64,000 nt of DNA from the NCBI GenBank assembly GCA_949825045.1, contig OX463809.1:1143501-1207500 (forward strand), read 5' to 3'. Made by a program: the position numbers and the translations under genes. The notes under the pieces were generated by a model. That model did not search any database and was not told the origin of the DNA. It saw only the letters and a list, made by a program, of their open reading frames with translations. This DNA is from Argyresthia goedartella. Lineage: Eukaryota; Arthropoda; Insecta; Lepidoptera; Argyresthiidae. Below are positions 42,830 through 51,999 of this stretch, one piece after another (the stretch's first letter is position 1; every line of letters begins with the position of its first letter).

Positions 42830-44002
42830 TTAACTCATAGACCTTGACTGATACCTTCTGTCAGCCGGATGAATTACCGTTTGCCTAAACATCATCCGAA
42901 TGTCTGCGACAAATACAATCTGGTGCCTCCGAAAGCTCGTGAGAATATCCGAAATATCACGACTCAACTTGGGTCCCGAATGTAGACACTGATTCAGGGA
43001 CATCCCGTTCGAGGTAGGTGCTGACCCATCAAAAACAACTCGAATCTTGCCAGTAGGGGTTCGTAGGACGGCATGGTGTGGAAGGAAACAATGATCCTCA
43101 GATCTCCAGTCCACACCCGATACCGACATGTGTCCTAACGACTCATACTCCCTCATGAAATCAACATATTTTTGTTTAAATACGGCGTCCCTTGTCATCC
43201 TACGCTCCATCGACATCAATCTCGTCTCAGCCATCTTCCTAGATTCTCCTAGTGGTGGTCGATCGGCCCTGAAAGGCAGTCGGGTTACAAAACGACCAGA
43301 ACGAAGGCGACCAGTACTATTCTGGTAAAACAACTCGCACTCTTCTTCGTCTGCGTCGACTCGACGAACGGTGGGAGGTTCCTCTATCTCCCAGAAACGT
43401 TGGATAGCGTCTGACAACGCTGAGCCAATAAGTATGCCATCTGACTCGGCAGGCCTAACCATTGGCAATGCCGGACCCATGATCACGTGACCAAACTTAG
43501 TATCCACAGCAATCAACCCGTCCGGCTGAAGAACTCGCCGATCCGACAACAGAAACCTACCCAGAACGTCTGCTCCCAGTAGCAGGTCGACCGGGGCTGG
43601 AGTGTCAAAATCGGGATCCGCCAACTTGAGTCCTGATGTCAGGAATCGAACGGCCGGATTCAACTTCACCAAGGGGTGTCTGCCCATGACATGCGTCATT
43701 ACTAAAGCTTGCACGGATGTTTTTGTCAAAATGTCATAACGTGGAGAGAACGTGATCACCGATTGACCAACTACATTCGTAACCGTAACATTCCCCACGC
43801 CCCGTATTGATTTATTATACCTATTTACCTTGAGGCCCAACCATTTTGCTAAATCGTTCGATACAATGCAGCCCTGAGCTCCAGAATCTAATAGGGCGCG
43901 AACGTATGTTGGGTTGCCCGCCAAATCCCAAACAAGCACAGAGGCGATCGGTAACACCACCGTCTTCGGTTGGGGGGCAACCAATGGTTGGGCCGCAAAT
44001 TC
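42830..44002 (-). CDS. BEL-3 pol: protease and RT N-terminal half
   Basis: In phase with gag after the TAG at 44005-44003. The aspartic protease motif 'ALLDSGAQGCIVSNDL' is near 43900-43860. The linker 'EEPPTVRRVDADEEECELFY' and RT residues 'RVVFDGSAPTSNGMSLNQCL' and 'VFVADIRMMFRQTV' follow. Compared with BEL-2, about a dozen codons are missing near 42845 and the frame runs to a chance stop at 42830, so RT is broken there. Confidence 0.9.
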   Translation of the reverse strand, partial: EFAAQPLVAPQPKTVVLPIASVLVWDLAGNPTYVRALLDSGAQGCIVSNDLAKWLGLKVNRYNKSIRGVGNVTVTNVVGQSVITFSPRYDILTKTSVQALVMTHVMGRHPLVKLNPAVRFLTSGLKLADPDFDTPAPVDLLLGADVLGRFLLSDRRVLQPDGLIAVDTKFGHVIMGPALPMVRPAESDGILIGSALSDAIQRFWEIEEPPTVRRVDADEEECELFYQNSTGRLRSGRFVTRLPFRADRPPLGESRKMAETRLMSMERRMTRDAVFKQKYVDFMREYESLGHMSVSGVDWRSEDHCFLPHHAVLRTPTGKIRVVFDGSAPTSNGMSLNQCLHSGPKLSRDISDILTSFRRHQIVFVADIRMMFRQTVIHPADRRYQSRSMS

Positions 44003-45472
44003 CTAGCGAGGACCCCCGGGGCCCCACTGTGCCTGTAACCGATCAGGTAGGCAGCTATACGCCAGAGGGTCCCATTGTACAAATGGCCCACGCGCCGGTT
44101 CCATTGCCACCCTACGACGCCCCCCGAAGGGGGGTGGGCGTGAATTCAACCGTGGCCGCTCCATGAGCGGGGGGGACATCACATGCGACCGACGAGGACG
44201 AGGCGACGAGCGGGGCGACAACTGAGGCGGCGTCCGAACCGCATCCGCATAGCTCGAAGGTGTCCCATGCCATCCGCCCGTTACGGCCCGCTGAACACAC
44301 CCAATGTCCCGCTGAGTCGGATGCTGAGTCGCAACCGAAAACTCAGGGCCCCCCATGTGATGACCCTGAGTGCGGCCCTGCACCCCTGGGTGGCTGCGTG
44401 CTTGTGGCCCCATTGCCCGCTGAGTCGGATGCTGAGTCGCAACCGAAAACTCAGGGCCCCCCATGTGATGACCCTGAGTGCGGCCCTGCACCCTAGTACC
44501 GCCCTGTGCACGTGGGGACATTAGCCCCTGAGTTGCGCTCCGAGTCGCAAACGAATTCTCAGGGCCCCATGCCGTGTCACCCTGGGTACGGCCCTGTGGT
44601 GGCTGTTGGCCGGACCGGTTCATGCACAACAGATTGTTGTGGGCCCCACCACAATATCCGCACATTTTTGTGCGCGTGCAGTACCTAGCCATGTGTGGCC
44701 CGAGGCACAGGAAACACCAGCTCCGCTGCTTGGCCATCCGGCACCGTCCCTGAACCCTAAGTTCCCCGAACTTATTGCAATTGGCCACAGCATGGCCAAT
44801 CTGCCTACAACATGGGCAGGACTCACTATGTGGGGTCAATGCACTCACAGTCCCATATGACTGCCGGTTGGTGCGGTCCTTCCTCGTCGGAGGGTCCCTA
44901 CTCACAGCGCTCCCGGCAGCTCTCTGTGGCTCCGAAGGATGGGTGACCGTCAACCCCAAATTCTCTGCCCGTCGAGCCTCCTCTTCCAAGAATCCGACCA
45001 AGTCGGAGAAGGCGGGCAGGTCCTCGGCCGACCTCCCGTGAGACTGTTCGAAACGAGTCTGCACGTCAGCGGGTAGGCGGGAAAGTACAATGTACAACAG
45101 TAGGTACGACCATTCACCAACCGGAAGTCCAAGATTCTCTAGGGCCTTGGTGACGGACAACAACGGGTTCAAAACCTCCGTCTGTATGGCCCCGACCTTG
45201 TTCACAACCGGGATGCTAAACAAACGGTTCAGTTGGGCATCGGCCAACCTCCGTTTGTTGTGGTAACGTCTGACCAACAATTGCCTGGCCGTTTCATAGT
45301 TACCCTCCGTAACTGTCAAATGAGCGACCAGCTCCCTAGGCTCACCCCTCAATGCTGCCACCAGCTGAGCCATCTTGACAGACTTGGTAATGTCCGATCG
45401 CATGTGCACCAAACTGTCGAACAGATTGATGAAGCTCATCCATTCACCGGACACTCCGTCAAAAGTAGGCAT
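44003..45472 (-). CDS. BEL-3 Gag (capsid, zinc knuckles, repeat tail), ending in conserved TAG
   Basis: 489 residues. Capsid-like start 'PTFDGVSGEWMSFINLFDSL', with 'LRGEPRELVAHLTVTEGNYE' closely matching BEL-2. Zinc knuckles are near 44640-44840 ('CPCCRQIGHAVANC', 'CFLCLGPHMARYC', 'CGYCGGAHNNLLC'). The tail has about three 36-residue repeats containing 'VQGRTQGHHMGGPEFS' (44303-44600). The stop is TAG at 44005-44003 in context CGC TAG GAA, after which protease continues in the same frame. BEL-2 has a TAG at the homologous position, suggesting readthrough expression of pol (inference). Confidence 0.92.
   Translation of the reverse strand: MPTFDGVSGEWMSFINLFDSLVHMRSDITKSVKMAQLVAALRGEPRELVAHLTVTEGNYETARQLLVRRYHNKRRLADAQLNRLFSIPVVNKVGAIQTEVLNPLLSVTKALENLGLPVGEWSYLLLYIVLSRLPADVQTRFEQSHGRSAEDLPAFSDLVGFLEEEARRAENLGLTVTHPSEPQRAAGSAVSRDPPTRKDRTNRQSYGTVSALTPHSESCPCCRQIGHAVANCNKFGELRVQGRCRMAKQRSWCFLCLGPHMARYCTRTKMCGYCGGAHNNLLCMNRSGQQPPQGRTQGDTAWGPENSFATRSATQGLMSPRAQGGTRVQGRTQGHHMGGPEFSVATQHPTQRAMGPQARSHPGVQGRTQGHHMGGPEFSVATQHPTQRDIGCVQRAVTGGWHGTPSSYADAVRTPPQLSPRSSPRPRRSHVMSPPLMERPRLNSRPPPFGGRRRVAMEPARGPFVQWDPLAYSCLPDRLQAQWGPGGPR
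44311..44600. repeat. 108-bp tandem repeats in the BEL-3 gag tail
   Basis: Two close copies start at 44311 and 44419 and a diverged third follows at about 44523-44600. The period is divisible by three, so Gag stays open. Confidence 0.8.
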
Positions 45473-45474
45473 AG

Positions 45475-45825
45475 TTATGGCAGGTAACCTGGACCCCGAA
45501 CCCTGAAGCGGCAGAGGTGCCTCAATGTCACCACCATGGCTGGACTCGCGTGTCTACGTATGTCCGCAGCCTTCTGCGTGATAGCAGCTGCCATCTCCAT
45601 ACATTGGTCGACATCCCCTAGCAACCGTGACAGCCTGTCAGGTGCGCAACCATCAACTGATTCCGCCTGCGCGGACAATTCGAGCACCCTATTGTAACGT
45701 TCCTTAACGTCCATAGACCGCTCCAATACCACATCATGCCTATCTAAACGGTCTATCAGACCGTGTGCGGAGGAAAACCATCTGAGTTCCTTAGAAACAC
45801 CCTTCTGGATTTCAGATAACGACAT
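45475..45825 (-). pseudogene. BEL-3 Gag N-terminal piece
   Basis: 116 codons from 'MSLSEIQKGVSKELRWF', helical and charged, homologous in position to BEL-2 19633-19978. It is out of phase with the main Gag frame; the shift lies in about 45475-45530. Whether this is damage or a real expression signal cannot be told from one copy, but BEL-2 changes frame at the same domain boundary. Confidence 0.75.
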
Positions 45826-46348
45826 GATCGGAACGATACTTACTCACAATTTGCAGTAACTCAATTTTATTGGACCCTCCAGTCTACAACCCAAACGAGG
45901 GAACCCTAAACCACAACTTAAACAATGTTGTTTTCCTTAAACAATAGGAATCGAGTTTTATATCTATATAAATTCTGTAAATACAATTTAGTTTCCCTTT
46001 ATCATTATAACACACACAGATAGTCAATATTAGTTCAAGTTATAAATTGCTATAAACTGAAAACAATGCAATAGCCTGCTATCAATAGATGTAACTGCCT
46101 ATGTTAACCAAAACATTCTTCAATAGCATTACTAGACCACTAATAGATTGACTAACTGGTAATTCAATGCAATTTTCAATTCAATATCTGTCTATCTACT
46201 ACCAGCAATAGACCTATAGCTTACAATACTACCAATCTATGTGGATATAGGAACAACACCAAGTTAGCTAATAACCGCCTATACCTACAGATTGATAGTC
46301 CCAAATCGTGCGTTCCTGGAGCCCTTGACGGCTGCAAATCTCAGGAAA
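45826..46348 (-). other. BEL-3 leader
   Basis: About 520 bp between primer-binding site and gag, AT-rich and without a long frame. It would hold RNA packaging signals (inference). Confidence 0.55.
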
Positions 46349-46364
46349 CCACGCTCTGCTACCA
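46349..46364 (-). promoter_or_regulatory. BEL-3 putative primer-binding site
   Basis: On the minus strand 'TGGTAGCAGAGCGTGG' starts three bases after the 5' LTR, the same spacing and nearly the same sequence as BEL-2. Confidence 0.7.
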
Positions 46365-46367
46365 AAT

Positions 46368-46909
46368 TGTTCAGGCTTCTCGGCACCTAATGACCTCGTA
46401 GGGGCCCATCAGCTACGAGGTAGCGTAGCGATCAGTTGCCAAGAAGTCTGAACGTCGGCGATTCACCGAGCTATTAATTATTGGGGTCGTTCTAACCTGG
46501 TCTGTGCTTCGGTCCCGTCAACCTCCTGTCTCTCTGCAAGGCCCGGGTGCACCCTAGGCTCTTCTTGGTAGACAGGTTCTTCAGCCAACCAGGTATGACT
46601 GGCAGGCCAGCTTCGATTAGCACAGTGTTCCAACACAGGTTATGTTACGTGGGAAAAACCAATCGGCCACGTAAATGCGAACTTTATCTGGTTCGGGGAA
46701 CCACAACACACTCAGCTATATAGACAATCCTGAGGGGAACCCGAATTCCAGATGGCTTGCGATTTAATTTCAATACCCTATCCAAAGCGCGTTTACATTG
46801 CGAGGGCTTTCGTCTGTCAGTTGTCAAAAAACTGCTAGGTTGGCAGCAACGTCAAATTCAAAATGGCCGTTCCGAAACCATCGATCGAATATCGATTTGG
46901 AATCGAACA
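46368..46909 (-). repeat. BEL-3 5' LTR
   Basis: 542 bp, paired with 39565-40110. CTGCG at 46910-46914 is the right TSD. Confidence 0.95.
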
Positions 46910-46914
46910 CTGCG

Positions 46915-47513
46915 TTATTTTTGAAATATTTCCATTCGGTGGAAAGAGTTCACAATGTGTTCACAATTGTTATATGCAAAGATCGAGTTGTGTTAATTTT
47001 AGGAAAGGAGGTATTATAGTTGTCTGATAAGTTTTTCGCTAGTTTTTATCGTCAGAAAGTTTGTCGAACGATAACCATTCGAGAAGCTAAATCTTAGCTA
47101 GATTCAGCTGTTTGCCTTCGTATTGTAATTGAGAGTTTTCTAGCGTTAGGTAGGTTAGTGTTAAGCCGCGAATAATTGTATGATGGGATCTTTCATAGGG
47201 TGTTATAATTTAAGTTTTTTAAGGTGCATAGCCTACACCTTAAGTGTAGTTTGGTTTTGTTATTTAATGTTTAATTGAGTATGTTAAATGGGATGGTTGG
47301 ACAGATAAGGATTAGGGTACTTGATGTTATTTGAAATTATGCTTGCGGCATATTTACTGTTTTTTAGATTTCAAGCATAGCAAGCTCATTGAATGTTAAC
47401 ATTTAATGTTTTTTAGATTTTAGACTTTGAGATAGGGTTGTCATTTTAGATTTTTGACTTTGAGTTAGGGTTGCCACATTGAAAAAAAAAAATCCGTTGG
47501 AAAAAATTTTTTT
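46915..47513 (+). other. Noncoding 3' region of the Gypsy-like element, right part
   Basis: Continues 38831-39564 across the BEL-3 insertion. TG/AT-rich. 'TTAGATTTTTGACTTTGAG' type segments recur at about 47430-47470. No coding evidence. Confidence 0.5.
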
Positions 47514-47531
47514 GAAGGGAGGGGGGAAAGA
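47514..47531 (+). promoter_or_regulatory. Gypsy-like polypurine tract
   Basis: 'GAAGGGAGGGGGGAAAGA' lies one or two bases before the 3' LTR, the expected plus-strand primer. Confidence 0.85.
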
Positions 47532-47532
47532 T

Positions 47533-47888
47533 TGTATGTTTCGATATTTGTTTATGCGATTATATTGTATACGGGCCTCTTAAGAGTGGGTGTCACTTTG
47601 ACACTGTTACTTATTTTGTAATTTTAAAAAGAAAGAGGCTTGGATGTTGGAAGTCAATGTGACACACTTCACCAATGTCGGCTTCGGCCAATGACTGATC
47701 TAAATTTTATAGTTAGGATTAGCTTAATGGCTATCGAGCCAGTTGTGGATCCCTTTTATAAAAAGTGTTAACTAAAGAAATAAAAACCAATCAGTTATTA
47801 CCAAAGTCTTTATAATTGAACTTGCTAGCCCTACAGATTAGGCAGGCAATTATAACCGTATAGTGCTGAAAGCATTGAAAGTACTACA
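47533..47888 (+). repeat. Gypsy-like 3' LTR
   Basis: 356 bp, TGTATGTTTCG...AGTACTACA, matching 30547-30899. Confidence 0.92.
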
Positions 47889-47892
47889 GTAC

Positions 47893-48606
47893 TGTGTCCA
47901 TTTCAACTACTAAGAGCCGCTATTTGACAAGGTAGTCCAATAAATCTAGAAACATGTCTCAAGCTAAACCTTTTGCAACAAAAACGTCCAGAAGTTCTAT
48001 TTTATAAACGCAATGCTGTGTTATAAAGACAGCATTTGACTATGACGTCACATGCCAGTATTTCATAAAACTCGTGAACGAAATTAACATTTTGACAGTT
48101 CCTAAAAAGTATCTATTTTGACTAGCTGTCAAAAAGCGTATTTTTCCGGTACAAGGGCCTCAACTGAGCGGGTCGGTACATCAGTAATGTCACTCCTCCC
48201 GCACCTCGGTGGGCGCCGTGCCTCTGCCACCCCTATGGGAAAACCCGCGAGGACATGTATGTGTATGTTGATACAACAACTTACCATGATTTTTCATTGT
48301 GCATCATGCATTTTGCACGGCGTAGCTATTCACAGCGAGAAAACCGAACGGCCATACTGAAACATCGTGTTAAAAAGTAAATACAATATAAATGAAGCTC
48401 GTTATGCTCTAGGTCTAGGTAGGTCCGATGCCGAAACATCACTCAAATCAAGTGCTACTTAAATGACATACTAGCGCTGTCATTTTCCTAAAGAGACAGC
48501 GATTGGCAGCCGTTGAGTGACGTCAGACTTAGAGGTGGCAGTTGTGTGAGCAGAGACGGTCAGAAAATTACCGGAACCACAGATACGAAAATATTATACA
48601 TCCAGT
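47893..48606. other. Flank of the Gypsy insertion, no supported gene
   Basis: Unique-looking DNA. A short stretch at about 48205-48235 ('GTGCCTCTGCCACCCCTATG') resembles the SINE body at 4500 and may be a relic. Confidence 0.45.
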
Positions 48607-48612
48607 ACTTAC

Positions 48613-48805
48613 GGATTAAGTCAAATATTGCCTGTATAATTAAGATTGATGGTTCTGGGTGATAATTTTCTTTTTTAACATCGGAAGTTTCTCCTTTGCA
48701 ATGAGTGGAAGCTAATGCAATACAACAACATAAGATCACAATGAGCAGGATCACAGGTTCCACCAGGTACACGTTGACGTAGATATCAAATAAGATGCCG
48801 GCTTT
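48613..48805 (-). CDS. Candidate exon of an unrecognised membrane protein (downstream exon)
   Basis: On the minus strand a good acceptor (TTTCAG at 48811-48806) opens a 193-bp exon ending at a consensus donor GTAAGT (48612-48607). It reads 'KAGILFDIYVNVYLVEPVI' then 'LLIVILCCCIALAS', a strong membrane segment, followed by a polar part with 'GETSDVKKENYHPEP' and an amphipathic end 'ILIIQAIFDLI'. The entry phase is 0 and the exit phase 1. The exon at 52327-52464 ends in phase 0, so the two can be joined. I do not recognise the family. It may belong to a host gene whose introns took up the repeats. Confidence 0.45.
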
Positions 48806-48841
48806 CTGAAACAGATCATTAGGATTATTAACAGACATAAA

Positions 48842-49245
48842 AAAAGCAGAGGTTCACAATTATATACGTATGTAGGTAATATTATCAGAAACGCCAAATA
48901 TTTTCACTTGTTATTATTTAGGGCTAACAAACAAGTATGAAAATTTTCATATGTATGTATGTGTGTATGTATGTTTGTCTTCGTGTTTCTCCAACATCAT
49001 AGATCGTATTTTGTCCATTATTGTTTATTGGCTAACATTTAACCCAACTTAGGAAAGAGTGTAAGTTTTATCAAAATCTTCACAGTAGTATTTTAAATAT
49101 GGACAATAAATGGATATAACGTGTAACTATAGTATTCTAGCTTATTAATATGAGCTGGACAACAAAGAGATGATAGAAACTTCAGGAAATTGCAAGTTTT
49201 ATCAAAATCGGTTTAGTAGTTTTTATATTATGAAAAATAGGACTG
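48842..49245. other. No supported gene
   Basis: AT-rich, with a short TATG/TGTA microsatellite at about 48950-48975. Intron, if the two candidate exons are real. Confidence 0.5.
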
Positions 49246-49247
49246 AA

Positions 49248-49499
49248 ATAGAACAGCTGGAAAACTTGACAAATTGGTGGTGTTTAATCCTTTTTAAAGT
49301 TGTGAATATAATAGAACAGCTGGAAAACTTGACAAATTGGTGGTGTTTAATCCTTTTTGAAGTTGTGAATATTATAGAACAGCTGGAAAACTTGACAAAT
49401 TGGTGGTGTTTAATCCTTTTTGAAGTTGTGAATATAATAGAACAGCTGGAAAACTTGACAAATTGGTGGTGTTTAATCCTTTTTGAAGTTGTGAACATA
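49248..49499. repeat. 63-bp minisatellite, 4 units
   Basis: Units start at 49248, 49311, 49374 and 49437, each beginning 'ATAGAACAGCTGGAAAACTT', almost identical. Because 63 is divisible by three, frames stay open on both strands; these are not taken as genes. Confidence 0.95.
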
Positions 49500-49518
49500 A
49501 TAGGAGTTTATCAAACAC

Positions 49519-49985
49519 GGGGGGGGGGGGGGGGTTGGAGGTTCTCCGTAGTGCTTACAAACAAGACTGACAGGGCCCATGAAAGTGCTTACAAACAAGA
49601 CTGACAGGGCCCATGAAAGTGCTTACAAGACTGACAGGGCCCATGAAAGTGCTTACAAGACTGACAGGGCCCATGAAAGTGATTACAAGACTGACAAGGC
49701 CCATGAAAGTGCTTACAAGACTGACAGGGCCCATTAAAGTGCTTACAAACAAGACTGACAGGGCCCATGAAAGTGCTTACAAGACTGACAGGGCCCATGA
49801 AAGTGATTACAAGACTGACAGGGCCCATGAAAGTGATTACAAGACTGACAAGGCCCATGAAAGTGCTTACAAGACTGACAGGGCCCATGAAAGTGCTTAC
49901 AAGACTGACAGGGCCCATGAAAGTGCTTACAAGACTGACAGGGCCCATCAAAGTGCTTACAAGACTGACAGGGCCCATGAAAGCA
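49519..49985. repeat. G16 run followed by 30-bp minisatellite, 14 units
   Basis: After 16 consecutive G (49519-49534), 14 units of 'ACAAGACTGACAGGGCCCAT' plus 'GAAAGTGCTT' follow from about 49552. Most are 30 bp; three are 34 bp through an extra ACAA. Single-base variants (GATTAC for GCTTAC, AGGCCC for GGGCCC) are distributed along the array. No spacers, so not CRISPR. Confidence 0.95.
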
Positions 49986-50094
49986 CCACCATTACGTCTG
50001 TAGGTCAAAAAAAAAAAAAGAGCAACAGCAAGTCAGCAAAAATTTGAAGAAACCGCGGCCTGGCGAAATTTTTTACCTAATTTGTTACCTTAAC

Positions 50095-50260
50095 CTGAAA
50101 GAAAGAAACATTTATTATAAAGACAGTGAACACACTACAATTACAACAAAGAAACAAAACACACAGATAAAAAATTGCAATGACACATGATATAAAATGA
50201 AATGACAGTCGTGGTGTGTCACTGTCATTATAAATGGCGTCGGACTCAGCATTATGTTGA
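50095..50260 (-). mobile_element. Possible LINE 3' end, minus strand
   Basis: 'GAAAGAAAGAAACATTTATT' followed by an A/C-rich stretch looks like the reversed 3' end and tail of a non-LTR element. Weak; no coding part. Confidence 0.35.
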
Positions 50261-50298
50261 AGGCCAGGCCTTCAACGCTAATTTTCGTAGTTCTGTAG

Positions 50299-50395
50299 TA
50301 CCAACTTCACAGACAAACTAGGGGCGGCACGCAGGCGGGCGTCGGCATTCGCTATTTGAATGTTATGACATTATGATGTGACAAATTTTTGTACA
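50299..50395 (-). repeat. Dispersed repeat family F, partial copy
   Basis: 'AGTACCAACTTCACAGACAA' and 'GGGGCGGCACGCAGGCGGGC' are the complement of the 68-bp unit of family F. Only one unit is present. Confidence 0.75.
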
Positions 50396-50889
50396 TAGGT
50401 ATGTGACTTCTTATTAACCTGCGCGCGCGCTTGAGTTAGAAATATAATTTTTACATAAACACGAAATCTACCACCCAAACCAATGTTTTTTCGAGGAAGG
50501 TGCCTACTTAATATTACAAAATTACAGCTACATACAGTTCCTCAAGGCCTGGCACCGGACTCACAAAAAAGTGTTTGTACTACCCGGGCGCGCTAGCAGG
50601 CACCTGGCTCGAATGACATCTGGGCAAAGTACTGTGTGTACTGTGCAGGATCAGATATTAGGTACTAAATCTAAATTCGATGTACATAATCGATATGTCG
50701 CAGTTGGTTGGTTAAATCAGACACTAAACTAGCTCTCTAGACCGTTAATTAAATACCGACGTTTAACCAAGTCACTAGCATTTTGATATAAATAAAGCAT
50801 CGTCGAAAACGTTTAACAATCTGTCTTACCGAAAGCCAGCGTGCTGGAAAACAAGATGGCCTCACGACAACAGCTGATTTGCACAGCTT
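50396..50889. other. No supported gene
   Basis: Intergenic or intronic; nothing recognised. Confidence 0.5.
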
Positions 50890-51999
50890 ATATCAGGGCA
50901 AAACATTGCGGTAGCTTAGGTGAAGGGTAAAGGAGGTGAGCGAAGCGAAGCCCCCTTTATCCTTCGTGTTAGGTTAAACATTTAAGAACAACAAAATCCC
51001 ACACTCGTTTTGTCGCTATTCAGTAATTCAGTTAGGCAAAACCAGTATTTTTGCCACGCAAAAACTGGATTTACAGTCATTCGTTTTAATACTACCCATT
51101 AAAATAAAGTAAAAAAAACTTTTTTTAAAAACAAGCTTTTATCAAAAATTAACTAAAAAGTTTAAAATAAATTAACTCCAATAACAAATATATCTGTGTT
51201 CATTGTAACCTTTAACGATAATAAAGCTTCCTTGTCTACAACAAAATAATTACATACCGTACATAATGCACATTCTCTCCTTCCTCTTCAATATTTTGAG
51301 AAGTCCGTGCTACCCTGCATATCTTCGTGAACGTTTTGAGTATCTTTTCTCAGGGGATAGACTTCGGAGATCTCACACGGTGTCACTTTTGTCAATTCCT
51401 CAGCACAACACTGTTGCTTACGAGCACTCGTTTAGGTTAAGGGCAATACGTTTGTGGAATGCACTTCCTTGCGCTATAAGGGATTGCAAATCCTTGGTCA
51501 CTTTCAAGAAAAAATTGATACAGCATCTCCTCTCTTCCGAATAGTGGGTATCTCATAGTATTTATGTATATCTATTTATTTATTGTATTCTATTTATTTA
51601 TTTTATAGTAATTACGTAGGGTGTATTGTGATTTATTTGATAGTATATTTATTTTATTTATTTCTTTTAACTCTTAATTGTACACTAGGACTACCTCTCT
51701 ATATTTTATTTTTCTCTTTTCTTCACAGGTTAGCTGTAAGAAATTTCTTTTTAGAAATAAGCTCACCTTTGCATACTGTTGCTGTTATGATTTCCACTGT
51801 GTTTTCTGTGCAATAAAGGATTTTTATTATTATTATTATTATTATAATTATATATTTTTAATATTAAAACCTTTACACTTTAATTGTTAAATCTTCCCGT
51901 TTTTAACACAGTCCCAATTATATAAATAAAAGGTTACAATGAACTTATAAAGTGATATATTTGTTATTGTTGTTGAACATGTAAGAACAACAAAAAATA
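50890..51999 (+). mobile_element. Fold-back element A, split by a LINE
   Basis: Left part 50890-51267, right part 51844-51999. It matches element B (52770-53320) base for base over long stretches, including the junction where the LINE sits. It carries the shared core near 50895-50985 with a GC hairpin. The right inverted arm is shortened and ends in another copy of the 'TGTAAGAACAACAAAAAA' segment. Confidence 0.75.
51268..51843 (+). mobile_element. 5'-truncated LINE inside element A
   Basis: 576 bp flanked by ATAAT (51263-51267 and 51844-51848). The uninterrupted site is visible in element B at about 53110-53120. It encodes the C-terminus of ORF2 to 51544 ('SFRLRAIRLWNALPCAIRD'), then an AT-rich 3' UTR and a (TTA)n tail. 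It includes 'RRSHTVSLLS', the source sequence of the minisatellite at 58706. Confidence 0.88.

Larger units (their letters stand above)
39565..46909 (-). mobile_element. BEL/Pao LTR retrotransposon BEL-3, nested in the Gypsy element
   Basis: LTRs at 39565-40110 and 46368-46909 with TG...CA ends, flanked by the 5-bp duplication CTGCG (39560-39564 and 46910-46914). Full gag-pol on the minus strand with few lesions: a gag frame change near 45475, a short deletion in RT near 42845 and a TGA at 42555-42557. The LTRs differ by about four substitutions and a 4-bp gap in some 545 bp by eye, so this is probably among the youngest insertions. Closely related to BEL-2. Confidence 0.95.
30547..47888 (+). 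mobile_element. Gypsy-like LTR retrotransposon, split by two later insertions
   Basis: The LTRs at 30547-30899 and 47533-47888 are clearly the same repeat and are flanked by the 4-bp duplication GTAC (30543-30546 and 47889-47892). The interior is gag, protease, RT, RNase H and part of integrase, the Gypsy order. Two elements sit inside it: a LINE (33719-37849) within RNase H and BEL-3 (39565-46909) downstream of pol. Without them it would be near 5.9 kb. It is inactive: gag frameshift, deletion in RT, altered catalytic box, stops, and loss of most of integrase. The LTRs differ at roughly ten sites by eye, more than the BEL elements, as expected for the oldest layer. Confidence 0.93.

Noticed and set aside
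49552..49985. CRISPR-like array of 30-bp repeats
   Set aside because: The units are directly adjacent without spacers, and the genome is eukaryotic; it is a minisatellite.
49170..50047. Long repeat-containing frames on both strands
   Set aside because: They stay open only because the tandem units are multiples of three; no protein family or splice support.
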